A stretch of 64,000 nt of DNA from Ischnura elegans. Taxonomy: Eukaryota > Arthropoda > Insecta > Odonata > Coenagrionidae. The notes under the pieces were generated by a model that worked only from the letters and a program-made list of their open reading frames with translations, searched no databases and had not been told where the DNA came from. The stretch's first letter is position 1; every line of letters starts with the position of its first letter. This document shows, piece after piece, positions 31,015 through 42,883 of this stretch. A program made the position numbers and the translations under genes. The stretch spans positions 81,736,866 through 81,800,865 of the forward strand of contig NC_060252.1 of the NCBI RefSeq assembly GCF_921293095.1, given 5' to 3'.

Positions 31015-31769
31015 ATCATGAAGATGAAGGACTTCCTTCAACAATTACCGAGCTTGCATGGGCCTCATCCAGACATGACATCGATTTTGAAAACGCGAGA
31101 GTGTTCGCCAAGGAGGAGTTACTTCCCAAGGTTGATCTAAAAGGCTGTAAAATTCGCCAAAACGCCTATAAACTTCTAGAATGAAACGCCAATAAACTTC
31201 TTCGGCTGTTTAAGACAAACAATAGCTCTGTGTCTGCATCAAACTCCAATTCTGACATGAAAACACTGGAGGGATTGCCGGCAAAACTATTGTCATCAGA
31301 CTTGGAACAACGCAGTGGAAACACGGAAACCATGAGAGCAGCAATATATAAACGAAGTTCCTGACTTGTGGCGTAAATGGAGGCGTCTAAAAAAATCCAA
31401 TATGTCTTTCGGGTTGCATACAGCCGGAGGATGTCGGCATGGCCCGTCGAAGTTCAGTTTCGAAGTTTTTTTTTCCCTGGATTCCAGAGGTTTAGGAAAA
31501 TAAGAAGCTCGCCTATATCAATCTTCCCCCTATCCGGATAAATATAGAAGGATTGGATCCCCCTAGTTATTTGGGCGTCGGAGACTGTCAACTATAGCCT
31601 TGCACGGAGGAACCGGAATTCCCCAATTTGGAAATTTAGGGGTAAGGGGGAAGTTGCGGAAAATCGAGGTTTTCGCAAATTTCTTCCCAACCATTTTCAG
31701 TCTCCCACATCCTTGAAAATTTCAGCTCCCCTGGAAGTAGTCGGGAATTTTATACACCAGTCAGTTAGT
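31015..31769 (+). other. Intergenic, no clear feature
   Basis: May continue the older interrupted element, but I could not identify any domain. Confidence 0.3.
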
Positions 31770-33240
31770 TACACGAAGGTTTTTTTATCTTACATATACG
31801 GTAGAAGCTAGAGAATTGTTGATGAGGAATATCTGCGAAGATATGAAAAGTATCCTCTTTCGAGGAAAGTAACAAGCTGCCTACGGGATAGTCAGGAACC
31901 ATTTCAGGGACCAGGGCGCAAGATGCAATGCCATGAACAGAGAGGACAGAGATCACGTGATTGGAAATGAAAACAAATTGAAGAGATGGGAGAAGTGCCC
32001 AGAAGAGTTATACAAAGGAAATGATCTTGCGTCGCTAATGATTGAAGAGGAAAGTGAAATCGAAAAGAATGACATTGGAGCTTCTTGAGTTACGAACGAA
32101 ACGCCGCAATGAAGGGTCTATGGACGAATAAAGCGTCTGGAATTGACAATATACCGCCAGAGTTCATTAAAAGTGTAGAGTGTGGGAGAGAAGAAACTAT
32201 TTTTTTAATTTAATTCAGTCCAAAAACTGCACGAGGCCAATTACAGAGAACAGAGAATAACAGAGTATAAATTAATAATATTAAGCAAAACGTTACCAAC
32301 AACGAACAAAATAATGTGCAACAGTAGTTACAAATAAATAACAAAGAATGGTAGACTTCATCGGGTGGTGCAAGGAGTAGGGGGAGAATTACGATAGAGA
32401 TGGTGCAAAATGAATGAGGAATGAAAAAAGAGGATCTAAATCTGGAACTCATTTGGAATAGGAGTTCATGGCAGAAGGAAGTCTGAATAGTAAAGAGTGT
32501 TTAGAGACAGAAAGGCGGGGGGTGAAACAATGAAATAAGTCACTCGACCTCGTCGTGCGCGAAGGAACACGGAGCGGGTAAAGAGAAAGAAGGTCAAACT
32601 AACACATCTCTACAAAACCGTCGGCGACATGCGCGCTACAGGAAACATACAAAGGTATTTTGAGAAGGACATCGTCATTCCCATCCCCAAAAAGAAGAGA
32701 ACGGAGAAATGGAAAGATTTTAGGATCATTATCCCCACGACTCATGAGTCGAAGATATTAACAAGAATTATCTAGAAGAGAATTGGACAGAGAGCAGAGG
32801 AGCACCGGGATGAATACCAATTCGGATTTAGAGAAAATAAAGGAACAAGGAAGCCAATTTTTGCCATTGGGCGGCTAGTAGAGAAGATAATGGAGAAGTA
32901 CAAACCTGCATTGTCGCGTTTGTGACCTTAGATTTGGATTTTGACTTCGTGGATTTTAATGAAATACTCGCACTTCTGTGAGAAATTGGAGTGTTTTATC
33001 GTTGTATTTTGTGCCTGAGAATTATTTACAATTTATATAAAAATCAAGTAGAAGTGATCAGCGGCGGACCCAGGATAGGGGGGGTAAGTAGGGTAACATC
33101 CCAGCAGAAGTTGGGGTCCGAAAAAAATCACCATGGCTCCCTTAGCCCCCCTCATAGATCCGCCACTGGCTGTGATTAAATACTGATCCAGCTGCGAGAA
33201 GGCAAGAATAAAGAAACTAGTAATACAAGGGTATTATCAT
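31770..33240 (+). pseudogene. Degenerate LINE reverse transcriptase remnant
   Basis: With many stops and shifts the plus strand reads KLKRWEKCPEELYKGND, AMKGLWTNKASGIDNIPPEF (32110-32180), then after an inserted stretch IPIPKKKRTEKWKDFRIIIP, SKILTRII and EYQFGFRENKGTRKPI, and finally YNLYKNQVEVI and SCEKARIKKLVIQG. This is the order found in LINE reverse transcriptases. The catalytic FADD region is not found. A 350-base interruption (32195-32560) and a hAT MITE (33059-33168) break it further. Clade uncertain. Confidence 0.75.
33059..33168. mobile_element. Very short hAT-type MITE (110 bp) inserted in a LINE
   Basis: Ends CAGCGGCGGACCCAGG and the inverse of GATCCGCCACTG. Flanks GAAGTGAT and GCTGTGAT match at 6 of 8. 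The LINE reading resumes directly behind it. Confidence 0.68.
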
Positions 33241-33390
33241 ACAGTAAGTATATTTACTCTATGGTATTATCTATGTCCGACTCGAAGGAATTGTCGAAAA
33301 AGTCAAAAATACACGGATTTATTTGTAAAATTAAAACTTTTTACTTCTGTTAATGCATGCGGCCCCAAATATTCCCCTTGCAACGCATCT

Positions 33391-33935
33391 GCTCAGGGCC
33401 TGTTCTAGACATTTTTGTTGTATGAGCGAACAACATTCCGGCGCCCCCCTAAAAATAACCTGAAATTTAGTGGGGATTTTCTCTGGATATATTTTAAAAT
33501 AAATACAAATAATGTAGGAATATGGGTCGAGATTTAAATATCACCGTGAATTTATAACGTGTCCGTATATATAAGATTCCCGGGCGCTGGGCCACCCACG
33601 AAGCATGAGACTTCGCCAATGTAGTTAAATCTCACAAAACCGGAAAAAAAGAAAAGAAAAACATCATGTATGAGTGGATTCGAATCAAAGCTTTTTGGTT
33701 GTTTTTTTTTGTTTACATGTAATCGTCAACGTTGATGTTAATAAATGGTTTACGCTGCTGATCTAAAAACACTGTATCAGTTTGTTATATGAATATATAC
33801 ATTGTTAATAAATTTGCTGGAAAGTGTGTTGCTTACATTTCCTGTTATTACGTTACAAATTGCGACGCCTCGAAACAGTGGGCCTCCCATGGAAATTGGC
33901 CCCGGGCAACCCACATCCGAAATCTAGCCCTGGGT
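33391..33935. mobile_element. Repeat family shared with 37754-38290
   Basis: The left part (CAGGGCCTGTTCTAGACATT, then AACATTCCGGCGCCCCCC and AAAAATAACCTGAA) matches 37759-37826 and its continuation at 38104-38240. The end CTAGCCCTG near 33925-33933 is the rough inverse of the start, so a TIR element is likely. I found no duplication. Confidence 0.5.
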
Positions 33936-35029
33936 ACCAGACGTATATAACTTTATACCTACTCAAAAGATGGGGGGCGCAAAAGATATTTTGTGCTAAC
34001 AATACGTATATCGTAACAAAAAGTAATCAAGTCACAAACAAAGTTTAAGAAAGTTTTATTTATACTGATTAAGAACATTTATATATGACAATGCCATCTT
34101 ATGACATGAAAAAGTTACGATTGTGGTTCTGCAACGTTCGGCAATGCGGGCGCCTCCGCAAGGGGGGGCCTCTGCTTAACCCAGGAGAGGGCGCGCGGCG
34201 AAATGTAACATTAGATGGCGCGTGGGGTGTCATCGACACCCTAAAGAAAATATTTTTTTTCTCTTTCCTTGGATTGATATAGTTAATATTTAAATAGGTC
34301 CACCGAATTAAATTGATTTTAATAATAATTGTTATTATTATTAAATAAAGAAGAACCATGGGGTAATATACACCCCGCGCGCCCTTTCCCGGGTTAAGAT
34401 CCGAGAGACGACCTATTGTCGTTGGCATGGCAACAATTTGCGGAGTTGGGATGCTCCCGGTCAGGAAAGTTGGGTTAGGGGTAAAGTGCGGGAAATGGAA
34501 AGTTTGGGCCAAGGTAGCTTTGGGCTCTGTGCGGAGAACGGACCAGCCGGTTTTATGCGATCGAAGATCCATGCCCACTGACTGTGAGTGAGTTTTCCAA
34601 ATGACTGTAATAGAGCTCTATAGAAGTCAGCTCGTTTTAGTGCGGGTGCGTGACGCTTGGGGGTGTCGCCTGGGATGCTCTACATTCCTCGCGAGTCGGA
34701 CGCTGTTTCACATTCACCGAGCCGACAAGTGCTGTAGAGAAGGGCAGGAGACGTAGCTGAGCTTAGCATCGCGTACGGGTACGAGTGTATCAAGTTCGTA
34801 TTGTTTTCTTGGCATCGTTTTTTTTGCGTTTGCGAAAAACGTCGGAAGGCAACAAACTATCGTAAATATTGTTTATAATGAGGTATTTGTCACTAAATTC
34901 ATGCAATCGTTCGGATGAAGACTAATGTTTAGCTGCGGAAAATTTGAAAATAGATTCCTAGCGAAGATCATAGAAGATGCGTCATCTTACCTAGATGGGG
35001 TCGATTTGTCATGAAGATTCCACGAGTAT
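33936..35029 (+). other. Intergenic, no clear feature
   Basis: Local inverted matches (GGGCGCGCGG near 34188 and CCCCGCGCGCCC near 34372) hint at another TIR element of about 200 bases, without clear ends. The minus-strand frame over it (34099-34578) has no recognised domain. Confidence 0.3.
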
Positions 35030-35185
35030 GTGACTTGCGTGATTATCGTCGGCCTCGATGGCGGCGGGGATAAGTCCTTGCCTATCATACCGAAGGTCGC
35101 GTGTACGAGTCCCGTCAGGATAGGTTTCCCTTCCAGGACATGGGTGTGTGTGATCGACTGGTGTTGATTGTTTAACCCTTTCGCT
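35030..35185 (+). mobile_element. tRNA-derived SINE
   Basis: An A-box-like GATGGCGGCGGGG is followed about 45 bases on by a B-box-like GTGTACGAGTCCCGTCA, then a non-tRNA tail GGATAGGTTTCCCTTCCAGG and GTGTTGATTG. The spacing fits an RNA polymerase III promoter. Confidence 0.6.
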
Positions 35186-35537
35186 GCTGTTCAATCTCCG
35201 AAAACCTCCTCATGCGGCGAAAAGGTTAAAATGCGTTTCGTGGGCCCATGGAGATGGTACTTCAATATTGGGCGTGGTACACCCTATCCTCGTCGAGCTC
35301 ACCCACGCAGGACCGTCTCATCGACCCTACCAGCCTCCCTCCCGAAAAGTGACCGCTATGACTGCAATTTGAAAATCATCCAACCAATCCGATCATCAAA
35401 AAATGATTGTTTGCATCGCACTCCTGCCAATCAAGCAATCAAGTACGTCTTTGAACCGTGTTTCTGCGATGAAAAATAACGATTTTGTTAACTTTGCTGA
35501 AAACGTGGCTGCGGACCACCGGAAAATGGCCATTTAT

Positions 35538-35602
35538 CCCCGATGTACTCCCGATTTACTCCAGATTTACTCCAGATTTACTCCCCGATTTACTCTCGAT
35601 GT
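35538..35602 (+). repeat. Minisatellite, about five units of ~11 bp
   Basis: GATTTACTCCA-like units in tandem (CGATGTACTCC, CGATTTACTCC, AGATTTACTCC twice, CGATTTACTCT). Confidence 0.75.
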
Positions 35603-37753
35603 AAAGGCCCCATTGTGCTTCTTTCGGGGGTAATTGAAATTAATAAAAAAATCTTATGGTTTCCCGGTGCTAAATACTGTACTTTATTAACATTCATCCT
35701 CTGGTATTTTACGGATGGAAATTCGCTGTGGACACTGCAGAATGAAAATCAGCGTAAAGTCGATCGAATTGTGTACTAGCTTAATATCGAGGCTTTGTGA
35801 AGGTTCAGTTTGGTGAGGTAGGCGGTGAATCTCTGCTACTTCCCGGCCTTACGTGGCTCATTTGAAAGTTAAAATTTCATCCGAAGCATCGGTAAGTCAC
35901 TCTTCCATCATTATTATTCCAAAGAACGCTATCCGGTCTTCCGTTTGAAATCACCATGCAGGCACTTGAGAAGCACGCTTCGTGCCAATGGTTGGGCTTT
36001 TGTGTTCATCCGTCATGTTTTGTGACCCTAAAACTTGTAATGAATGATGAAAATCAACAGTAAAGCAATTTTTGTAGTTAAGTTTATAGTAGCGGTACCT
36101 TATCGATGCAAGAGCCGTGACATCATCTTTAGACGACTGTCATATAATTCTACACATTTTTTTCCTTTGAATTAAATATCTTTTTTCTTTTGGCGGCCAA
36201 GAAACCAGCGGACTGAGAAAAGTAAATGAAACGGTAATGCGTGAAGGTTAAATGTTTTGAAAAACTCATTTGGAAAATTCACTCACTTAGTGACTCCAAT
36301 GAAGGTTAGTTTGAATGGATGAGGGTAGAGCTCACCCTAAACCAAGCTACAGACTGGGCCACCTCTTCCCACTGCGCTAACAAGCTCCCCAAGCATTGAA
36401 TGTGAAGTGCCAAAATTGATGTAACTATCATTAAAAATGGCATCGTTCATATCCGCGGGAATATTTTTTCCTCGAAAGCTAGAACAACCGGCCGTTTGAT
36501 TTTTTTATGACGACAGCGGTCGACACAAAGTAAATAATTATGCTATAGTTTACTTGCTAATTACATGCTTTCTACTCCGTGTAATGTACTTCATCATGAT
36601 GAATGAGAGATTTTCCTCTGGTCAGGCCTACGGAAAAAAAATCGAAAAGACGGAGGAGGATGTCTATAACTCCCCTCACTAACAGATATAATGGCATTAA
36701 AAATACGCGCTTTCCCTATAAAAATATGTAAAAGCGTAAATTAGTATCAATTTCTCAGTGTACAGTCATACAATGCACAATACGCTATTAAATGAATAGA
36801 CATGACTAAACAATATAATGTTAACAAAATATTAAAGTTAGAATCTTTCATCAGAATAGGAATCGAGTGGACGCAAATCATCGTTTGAATCAAGTACATT
36901 CTTTTTTCATCTCTTACAATAGATTAGAACGAATTTTATCAAGCTAGTATTTAGAGTATCGCATATCAATATCCATTCCTTATTTGAGGACACTAGAAGT
37001 CGTGGGGGATAAGTGCAGTTTTTTTATTTTTGGAGATAAGTTAAGATAATAGTTGGTGGAGTAAACAATACTGTTGTGGAAAAGGGAAACAAGTGAATCA
37101 CTGATAAGTATATACATACAGATTCAGTGATTTACATGTATCTTTTTGTTACATCAGTATTGTGTACCCCAACTGCCATTATCTACGATTATCTCAAAAA
37201 AATTGCACTTATCCCCCTTGGCTTCTAAGGTCCTCATTTCTGATTTTTAACTCTCTCCTTGAATTTCATATTTGAATCTTTTTCTCTCTGAAAACTTTCA
37301 CAATTGAGCTCCATACCTACGTTTTGTTTATCACTTCGCTACAACGGTGCCCCTGGTTTATATAGTTGCCGTAATCCTCACTGTTCCCATATTCCCGAGG
37401 CTATTCTTATGGGAGGTATTTTCTCATTCTGACGTCCGACATCGGTTGTCAAGGTGGTCCATGAATTCTGATTATAATACATGAGATTCAGCTGGCTAAG
37501 GAAATGTGGTGTGACCTTGACCAAACCGAAAGAGTTGAGTGCATGGGTGAGACTATCATCGCTGACATTCGACCCTTTTTGGGACTCTTTGTGCAGCTCC
37601 GGCCTTATCTCTCGTGCCGTCCCTCTCTGCATATATGTCATTTCCAATCCCGACACTGTTGCTCATACTCAGTGTCGTAGAGGATATGATTTCATTCTCT
37701 CCATCTTCGGTCCCGGTCTGGCTCTCTGTGTTGAGCTGTTAGTGCAATAAGAG
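35603..37753 (+). other. Intergenic, no clear feature
   Basis: No terminal repeats, long frames or recognised motifs. Short open frames do not look coding. Confidence 0.35.
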
Positions 37754-38290
37754 TTCTAATAGGGCCTGTTATACACATTTTTCTAGTGTAAGCGAGCAAC
37801 ATTCTGCCCTCCAAACTCAAAAATAACCTCAGAGCAGGGGCGGATCCAGGATTTTTTCTGGGGGGGGGGGGGGACACAAGGGTTAGACAGGTCTTCTGAT
37901 ATTTGAGATTAAAAATAAAATATCACAATTACTGCAGAAAATACTCTCTTTATTTTGATATGAGAGTTATTAACATTAAATTAAATTATTGAGGTTCCAT
38001 TACACACAAAATAAAACAAACATAATGATAGCCGTATTAAAAATCTTGTCTATTTTTTAAGCTTCTGGGGAGGGGGCACGTGCCCCCCCTTAATCCGCCT
38101 ATGCCTCAGAAGTAGTAGGGATTCTCTCTGGACGCATATTAAAGTAAATAAAAATAATTTCGGAATAAGGCTCGATACTTGAATGTCAGCGTGAAGTTAA
38201 TACGTGCTTACTCTTATATATTGAACGTGATATTTTTAGAACTTAAAAACCAGCGCTTAGCTCTGTTGCTTGGCGACCCACGCGGGCGCT
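37754..38290. mobile_element. Repeat family shared with 33391-33935, interrupted by a hAT MITE
   Basis: GGGCCTGTTATACACATTTT, AACATTCTGCCCTCC and AAAAATAACCTCAG match the other copy. The match resumes at 38104 (CCTCAGAAGTAG) after the insertion. Confidence 0.6.
37835..38103. mobile_element. hAT-type MITE (269 bp), nested, same family as 58348-58630
   Basis: Ends CAGGGGCGGATCCAGG and CATAGGCGGATTAAGG (inverted). Flanks CCTCAGAG (37827-37834) and CCTCAGAA (38104-38111), 7 of 8. Contains a run of about 16 G at 37859-37874. Confidence 0.85.
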
Positions 38291-38349
38291 TACTTTGCTT
38301 ACCGCTTTAAAAAATTGTAAAATGCTGGTAAAACAGAACAGAGGATCAT

Positions 38350-38640
38350 TAGATTTTCGCTCACGGTACCGCTTCAATCCGAATGTCCTCAGCGCTTCGA
38401 ATATATTGCCGTATATCACGTCGTAAAGAGACTGAACACCTTATAGGCCAAATCTTGAGGCATGATGGCCTGATGAAGACAATCGTCGAGGGACAAGTAG
38501 ATGGCAAGAACGGAAGAGGACAGAGAATACGTAGATGTGAAAAGACTAGCTGATAGAAGAATTGAGTGGAGAGCTGCGTCCAACCAATCTTAGGATTGTT
38601 GACCGGTGATGATGATATCAAGTCAGGAAATTTTTTGAAC
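38350..38640 (+). pseudogene. LINE 3' end fragment
   Basis: Plus-strand pieces RRKETEHLIGQILRHDGLMK, TIVEGQVDGKNGRGQRIRR and, after a shift, RLADRRIEWRAASNQS match the C-terminal end of a common arthropod LINE (IGHILRHD-LMK...RGRPR...EWR-ASNQS). Only the last part of the element is present. Confidence 0.72.
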
Positions 38641-38785
38641 CCGTGTTGATTGGCATTTACGTTGACTGAAGTTTTATTATTGAATACTTTTTTATGACCT
38701 TGTAGGGCGGATTATGGAAACATATTTAATGATGGTGATTGGTCACTACCTGCCAAACACCGTAGAGGTGGCCAGCACTTCACCT

Positions 38786-38793
38786 CTTTCAGA
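38786..38793 (+). repeat. 8-bp target duplication, left
   Basis: CTTTCAGA, identical to 39423-39430. Confidence 0.85.
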
Positions 38794-39422
38794 CAGGGAT
38801 GGCTAGTGAAACGAAACGAAAGTCAAAACCACTAAAATTTCAATAGTTTCGTTCCCAGAAGCGAAATGTAGAAATTAACGAAATTAATTAAAACCCGGGG
38901 AGCTAAACTCAGGGTCGAAACGAAATCGGAGTTAAAATTACTTAGGGTCGAAACTTAACCAAAACTCTGAGCCGAAACGAAACACAGATAATGTTTCGCA
39001 CCGGAGGGACCACGTGCTTCACCTTCAAACAGTTTAGTTTCGACCCACACACTGAGTACGAAGTATGGTTGAATGTAGTAGAGGTTCGGCCCACCGCCAT
39101 TAGATGCGTGGGACACTCATATTTTTAACACTAACGGGAGAACGGTGAACGCAAACTGGCCATTCGATTTTTAAGCTAAATGGTCTGACCTCTCTACACT
39201 CATGTCAAACGTAATGATTCGAAACCGTTCCCTCTTATCCCCCTCCACTCAACTTCTGGGATCGAAACTATGAGCAGCGGAGTTTCGATTAATTTAGTTT
39301 CGTTCCCGGGAGTTAAGTTTCGTCCCGGATCGAAACTAAACTCCTTGGTGGTTTTAATTTCGTGCGGGAACGAAATTTAACCCATGCCTTGTATTTTCGT
39401 TTCGCTACACTTGCCATCCCTG
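38794..39422. mobile_element. hAT-type MITE rich in GTTTCG/CGAAAC (629 bp)
   Basis: Starts CAGGGATGGCTAGTGAAACG and ends CGCTACACTTGCCATCCCTG, with perfect CTTTCAGA on both sides. Inside, GTTTCG and its inverse are repeated more than ten times within about 200 bases of each end, presumably transposase binding sites. No frame. Confidence 0.9.
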
Positions 39423-39432
39423 CTTTCAGAGG

Positions 39433-39731
39433 CAGGGGTGCAGCTAGGATCTAAGGCTAGGGGGGGTTTTAGACGCAACTAGACCTGGGGTGTGTGGTAT
39501 ACCCGCCAGGATAAGCGGGAGGTGCGGGGGCCCTCCCCCAGAAATTTTTTAAGATAAATGGATCAAAATGGTGATTTTAATGGCTTTTTGAGGGATAATT
39601 TTTTAATCCTAACACTCCTCTACAAGTATAATAATCAAATTAAGTAAAATGGATTAAACTTAAAAGTTTCTCTGAGCTCTAAGGGGGGGGGGGGGGTTTA
39701 TCCCCCAAAACCCCCCCTCGCTGCGCCACTG
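39433..39731. mobile_element. hAT-type MITE (299 bp) directly next to the previous one
   Basis: Starts CAGGGGTGCAGCTAGG and ends CGCTGCGCCACTG; flanks TTCAGAGG (39425-39432 and 39732-39739) are identical. It is the inverted orientation of the 25305 and 41111 copies. Includes a run of about 14 G (39685-39698). Confidence 0.9.
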
Positions 39732-39739
39732 TTCAGAGG

Positions 39740-40317
39740 TACGGAACCGCCCCGGCTGCCGGGGCCGTGCGTTCTGATTTGCTGAAAAATGGTACGAGCG
39801 ATGGTTTCAGCGAAGGAAAAAAGGGGCGTGCAGAATGTTGGAAAATGGGATGGGATTTCCATCCCTGGAGCCATCATCAGAATAATAGGTGCGCGAAACG
39901 ATCATTTTTCCGACATCATTTGAGCTATCGCTGGGAACGGACGGAAAAAGTGATCGCGTAATTCATCCATTTTTACTCCTCCCACTTCAACTTCACCTAC
40001 TGCGCAGTGAGACGGGGCCTCAGGAGAGGAATCCTCAGAGGCACAGCTCTTTTTCTTGACTGCCTTCGTATGCATGCGACTTATCCGAGAATTCTCACTG
40101 TGAAAGATTATATAAGTTGCACAATATCGAGAAGAGAGTATCATAATAGTCAATCTTTTGGGGGAAGTTGGCCCATTTAAAAATTGTTGTGAAGCTCATA
40201 AGTCTTAAAAATGGAATCGCGGATGTCAACTCTTGACCTCCTCGCGGTGACCTTTTATGGTTTACTGGGTTGAAAATGAATAAATTTCTAATTTTATATT
40301 TAAATGAATAAAATATC
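39740..40317 (+). other. Intergenic, no clear feature
   Basis: Short frames only. Confidence 0.35.
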
Positions 40318-40440
40318 GTAGCACTTTTCCACAAGCATTTTTAACGCATTAAAAATTCTTGTGGATTCTTGGAAGTGCTACGACCATTTATTTATTTAAA
40401 TATGTCTCACTTCCACCAATGTAAGCGTGAATCTGTTGAA
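40318..40440. repeat. Imperfect hairpin and repeat shared with 27240-27330
   Basis: GTAGCACTTTTCCACAAG pairs with CTTGTGG and AAGTGCTAC around 40318-40384. The following TTATTTAAATATGTC...CTTCCACC...TGAATCTGTTGAA also occurs at 27270-27330. Both are likely Penelope-type terminal remnants. Confidence 0.6.
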
Positions 40441-41102
40441 CTTATTCTAATTTTATATTCATTCCTCTAGATTTTGACGAGTTAAAGGCTTCATTGGGCG
40501 AGCGTTTTGTCAATTTTGTCGTATCTGCTACCTTTCAGCCCCGTATTGTCTATTTACAGTGCTTTTGAGGGGGGCCCTAGGCATCCTAGACCAGGGGCAT
40601 ATTCATCATTAAATTCGGGGGAAGGAGTCATGACCTGGTTACGAGGAGTATGGAATAGAGGATGGGCTTTTTTTGCATTAGGGATTGCTACGGTCTGCAA
40701 TAAATACAACTCAAACTTCTCTCACGTTTGGGACTTGTTGCAATGTATCCGCATGTATGTACACTTCCTTTACTCTAGGTTCGAAGATTTTCGCGGCGTT
40801 GATCAGATGATCTCTGCATTCTCTTCCTTTAATCCTTTGCGAGGACACAAAAACTATTTAGCTAAGAATTTTAAAAATAAATTTGGAGTGTTCATGATGC
40901 CTTTGATCGCCCCCTTAAATCCCCCCGTGTCCTAGACACAGCACGGCGCGCGGTACCGGGGAGTTAAGTCACTAAAAAATAAACGCTAAGGAACTACAGA
41001 ATATCTCGATTATTTCCCTTATACTCACTGGACCTGTTGGCTATAAAGTGTATTTAGAGAAAAAGGAAAAAAAACAGGGGTAGCAATTGTATAGAATGTG
41101 AT
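40441..41102 (+). other. Intergenic, open frame without support
   Basis: A 142-codon frame (40507-40935) exists but has no recognised domain, and its ends lie in G-rich and C-rich blocks typical of the MITEs around it. Not called as a gene. Confidence 0.3.
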
Positions 41103-41110
41103 GAGGAGGG

Positions 41111-41424
41111 CAGTGGCGCAGCGAGGAGGGGTCCGAGGGGGGAGGTCTTGGGGGATAAACCTCCCCCCCCCACCCCAGAGCTCAGAGAATTTTTTAAGTT
41201 TAATCTATTTTACTTATTTGCATCAATATTACTTGTAGAATAGAGTAAGGATTAATAAAATATCCCTCAGAAGGCCGTAAAACTCACCATTTTGAATCTA
41301 AAAATTTTTGGAGGAGGGCTCCTGCACCTCCCGCTTACACTGGCGGAAATGCAATACCCCCAGGCTCTCCAGAATTAGTTGAGCCTGAAACCCGCCCTAG
41401 CCTTAATTCCTAGCTGCGCCCCTG
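41111..41424. mobile_element. hAT-type MITE (314 bp)
   Basis: Starts CAGTGGCGCAGCGAGG and ends TAGCTGCGCCCCTG; flanks GAGGAGGG (41103-41110 and 41425-41432) are identical. Shares AAAATATCCCTCAGAAGGCC with the 25305 copy. Confidence 0.92.
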
Positions 41425-41562
41425 GAGGAGGGCACATATAAACACATAATGGAGTGGTGAGTCCACTTAGCGGGGCTGATAATGGACCAGAAATACCAAG
41501 AACCCCGTCGGTCAACTGAGATTGAAGAAATGACGAGTCAGTGTGAAGTGAAACGTTGGCAA

Positions 41563-41837
41563 CAGTGGCGTAACTCGGAATATGCTTTGGGGGATGAGGA
41601 GGCTTCGGGGGGAATGAGGGGATTTAGTGGGGGCTACCCCCAGATAACGTAAAGGAATTCAGGAAAAAATTCGAAAAATAACATAGGTACCTGAAAATGC
41701 ATTTTACATCATTTTGGCACTTAAAATTTAACTTTAAGCAGATGCAGTATATATCAAATCCAGACAAGATTTTAAAATATTTTTTTGATTTCTCAGAGGC
41801 TTTTGGCGGGGGGATATATCCCATAGTTTGGCCACTG
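41563..41837. mobile_element. hAT-type MITE (275 bp)
   Basis: Starts CAGTGGCGTAACTCGG and ends GTTTGGCCACTG; flanks GTTGGCAA (41555-41562) and GTTGGTAA (41838-41845) agree at 7 of 8. Open frames over it on both strands are not genes. Confidence 0.78.
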
Positions 41838-41903
41838 GTTGGTAATTTACATCGAATTAAACAGGGATCTACTGTATTAATGATTAGCCATGAGAATAAA
41901 TTC

Positions 41904-41974
41904 CCCTGGGCCGTGAATCGAACCACGGACCTTTGAATTTCCGGGCCACTGCGCAGACCAAAACGCTATCCAGG
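41904..41974 (-). tRNA. tRNA-like sequence (pseudo-tRNA or SINE promoter)
   Basis: On the minus strand a T-arm CCGTGGTTCGATTCACGG and acceptor CCTGG/CCAGG can be drawn. The middle part GGCCCGGAAATTCAAAGG resembles GGCCGGAAATCGAGGG of the foldback units at 1652 and 1985. The anticodon stem is weak. Confidence 0.45.
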
Positions 41975-42045
41975 TTCCTGAATGCCCATGGTAATTGTAC
42001 CGAGGCTCATGGTTTTAAATGTTGAGGATCTGCTGTTATTTATTA

Positions 42046-42631
42046 GTGACTTCAAGAAAAAATGTACAGCCTCAGCTCACAAAAAAGCCGAGACGGCCTC
42101 ATTTAATATTAATAGAATTAAGGACTTAAAAACACTCTCCTAGACGGCGCTCCCATGTATTTTCACACAAAAACCAGTCCAAAATATTTTCCATTTTTTC
42201 AGCAAGCACTGTATTTCATTGAAAACCCTTTTTGAAATGAAACAGGTGAATGTTTACGAACCAAATGTGCGAACTCGATCAAAAAATATTTGAGTGGATT
42301 TAGTGTGTCAAACCATTTTTCATTATCCTCCTCGTTAACATCTTCGCCTTCCTCCTTTGATGCGACGCCATCATTTTCATTAAAAGTCAATGAGGTCCTA
42401 AAATACACACCATTGTAGTTCCTGAGTTTTTCTACTCTTACTGATTACGGTCCCTTAATTCTATCAGTGCTTTATGAGGCGGTCTAAGTTTTTATGTGAG
42501 CTCCCCAGAGCAGTTATGCATACATTAGCATTTTGATAGGAAACTTAAGCGATATTTCATTGATTTTCCAGGACACTTGGTGTTGGTAACTCGAGGCTGT
42601 TAATTTTTTCTTGCAATCACTTTTGAAAAAC
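42046..42631 (+). other. Intergenic, short acidic frame
   Basis: The minus-strand frame at 42199-42408 has an acidic run (KEEGEDVNEEDNEKW) followed by LNPLKYFLIEFAHLVRKHSP, reminiscent of C-termini of Tigger-type transposases. It is too short to assign. Confidence 0.25.
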
Positions 42632-42882
42632 AGTAGACCCCTATTAAATCCGTTGTACCTATAATATCGTCAACGTCTCTCTTCATACTGACTCGTTGTT
42701 TCTGAGAAGATTTCACGAAATTAATTGGCCGGGAAAGAATTACTAAATATTTTAGTAGACCCTTGCTTTACGATGGATTTGGCATATTATTTCATTGAGA
42801 GCTGATTTTGCGCCCGCTTTTCAAAAAATCAAATTACATATTATGGAATTCACTTTACGATCGGTACTCTGAGGGTCCACTG
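42632..42882. mobile_element. Possible pogo-type MITE
   Basis: CAGTAGACCCCTATTAAAT at the left, a second similar start AGTAGACCCTTGCTTTACG at about 42754, and the inverse end GAGGGTCCACTG before TA at 42883. Which left end pairs with the right end is unclear. Confidence 0.4.
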
Positions 42883-42883
42883 T

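Noticed and set aside
40507..40935. 142-codon frame, possible gene
   Set aside because: No domain or signal peptide convincing enough, and the ends lie in G-rich and C-rich MITE-like blocks.
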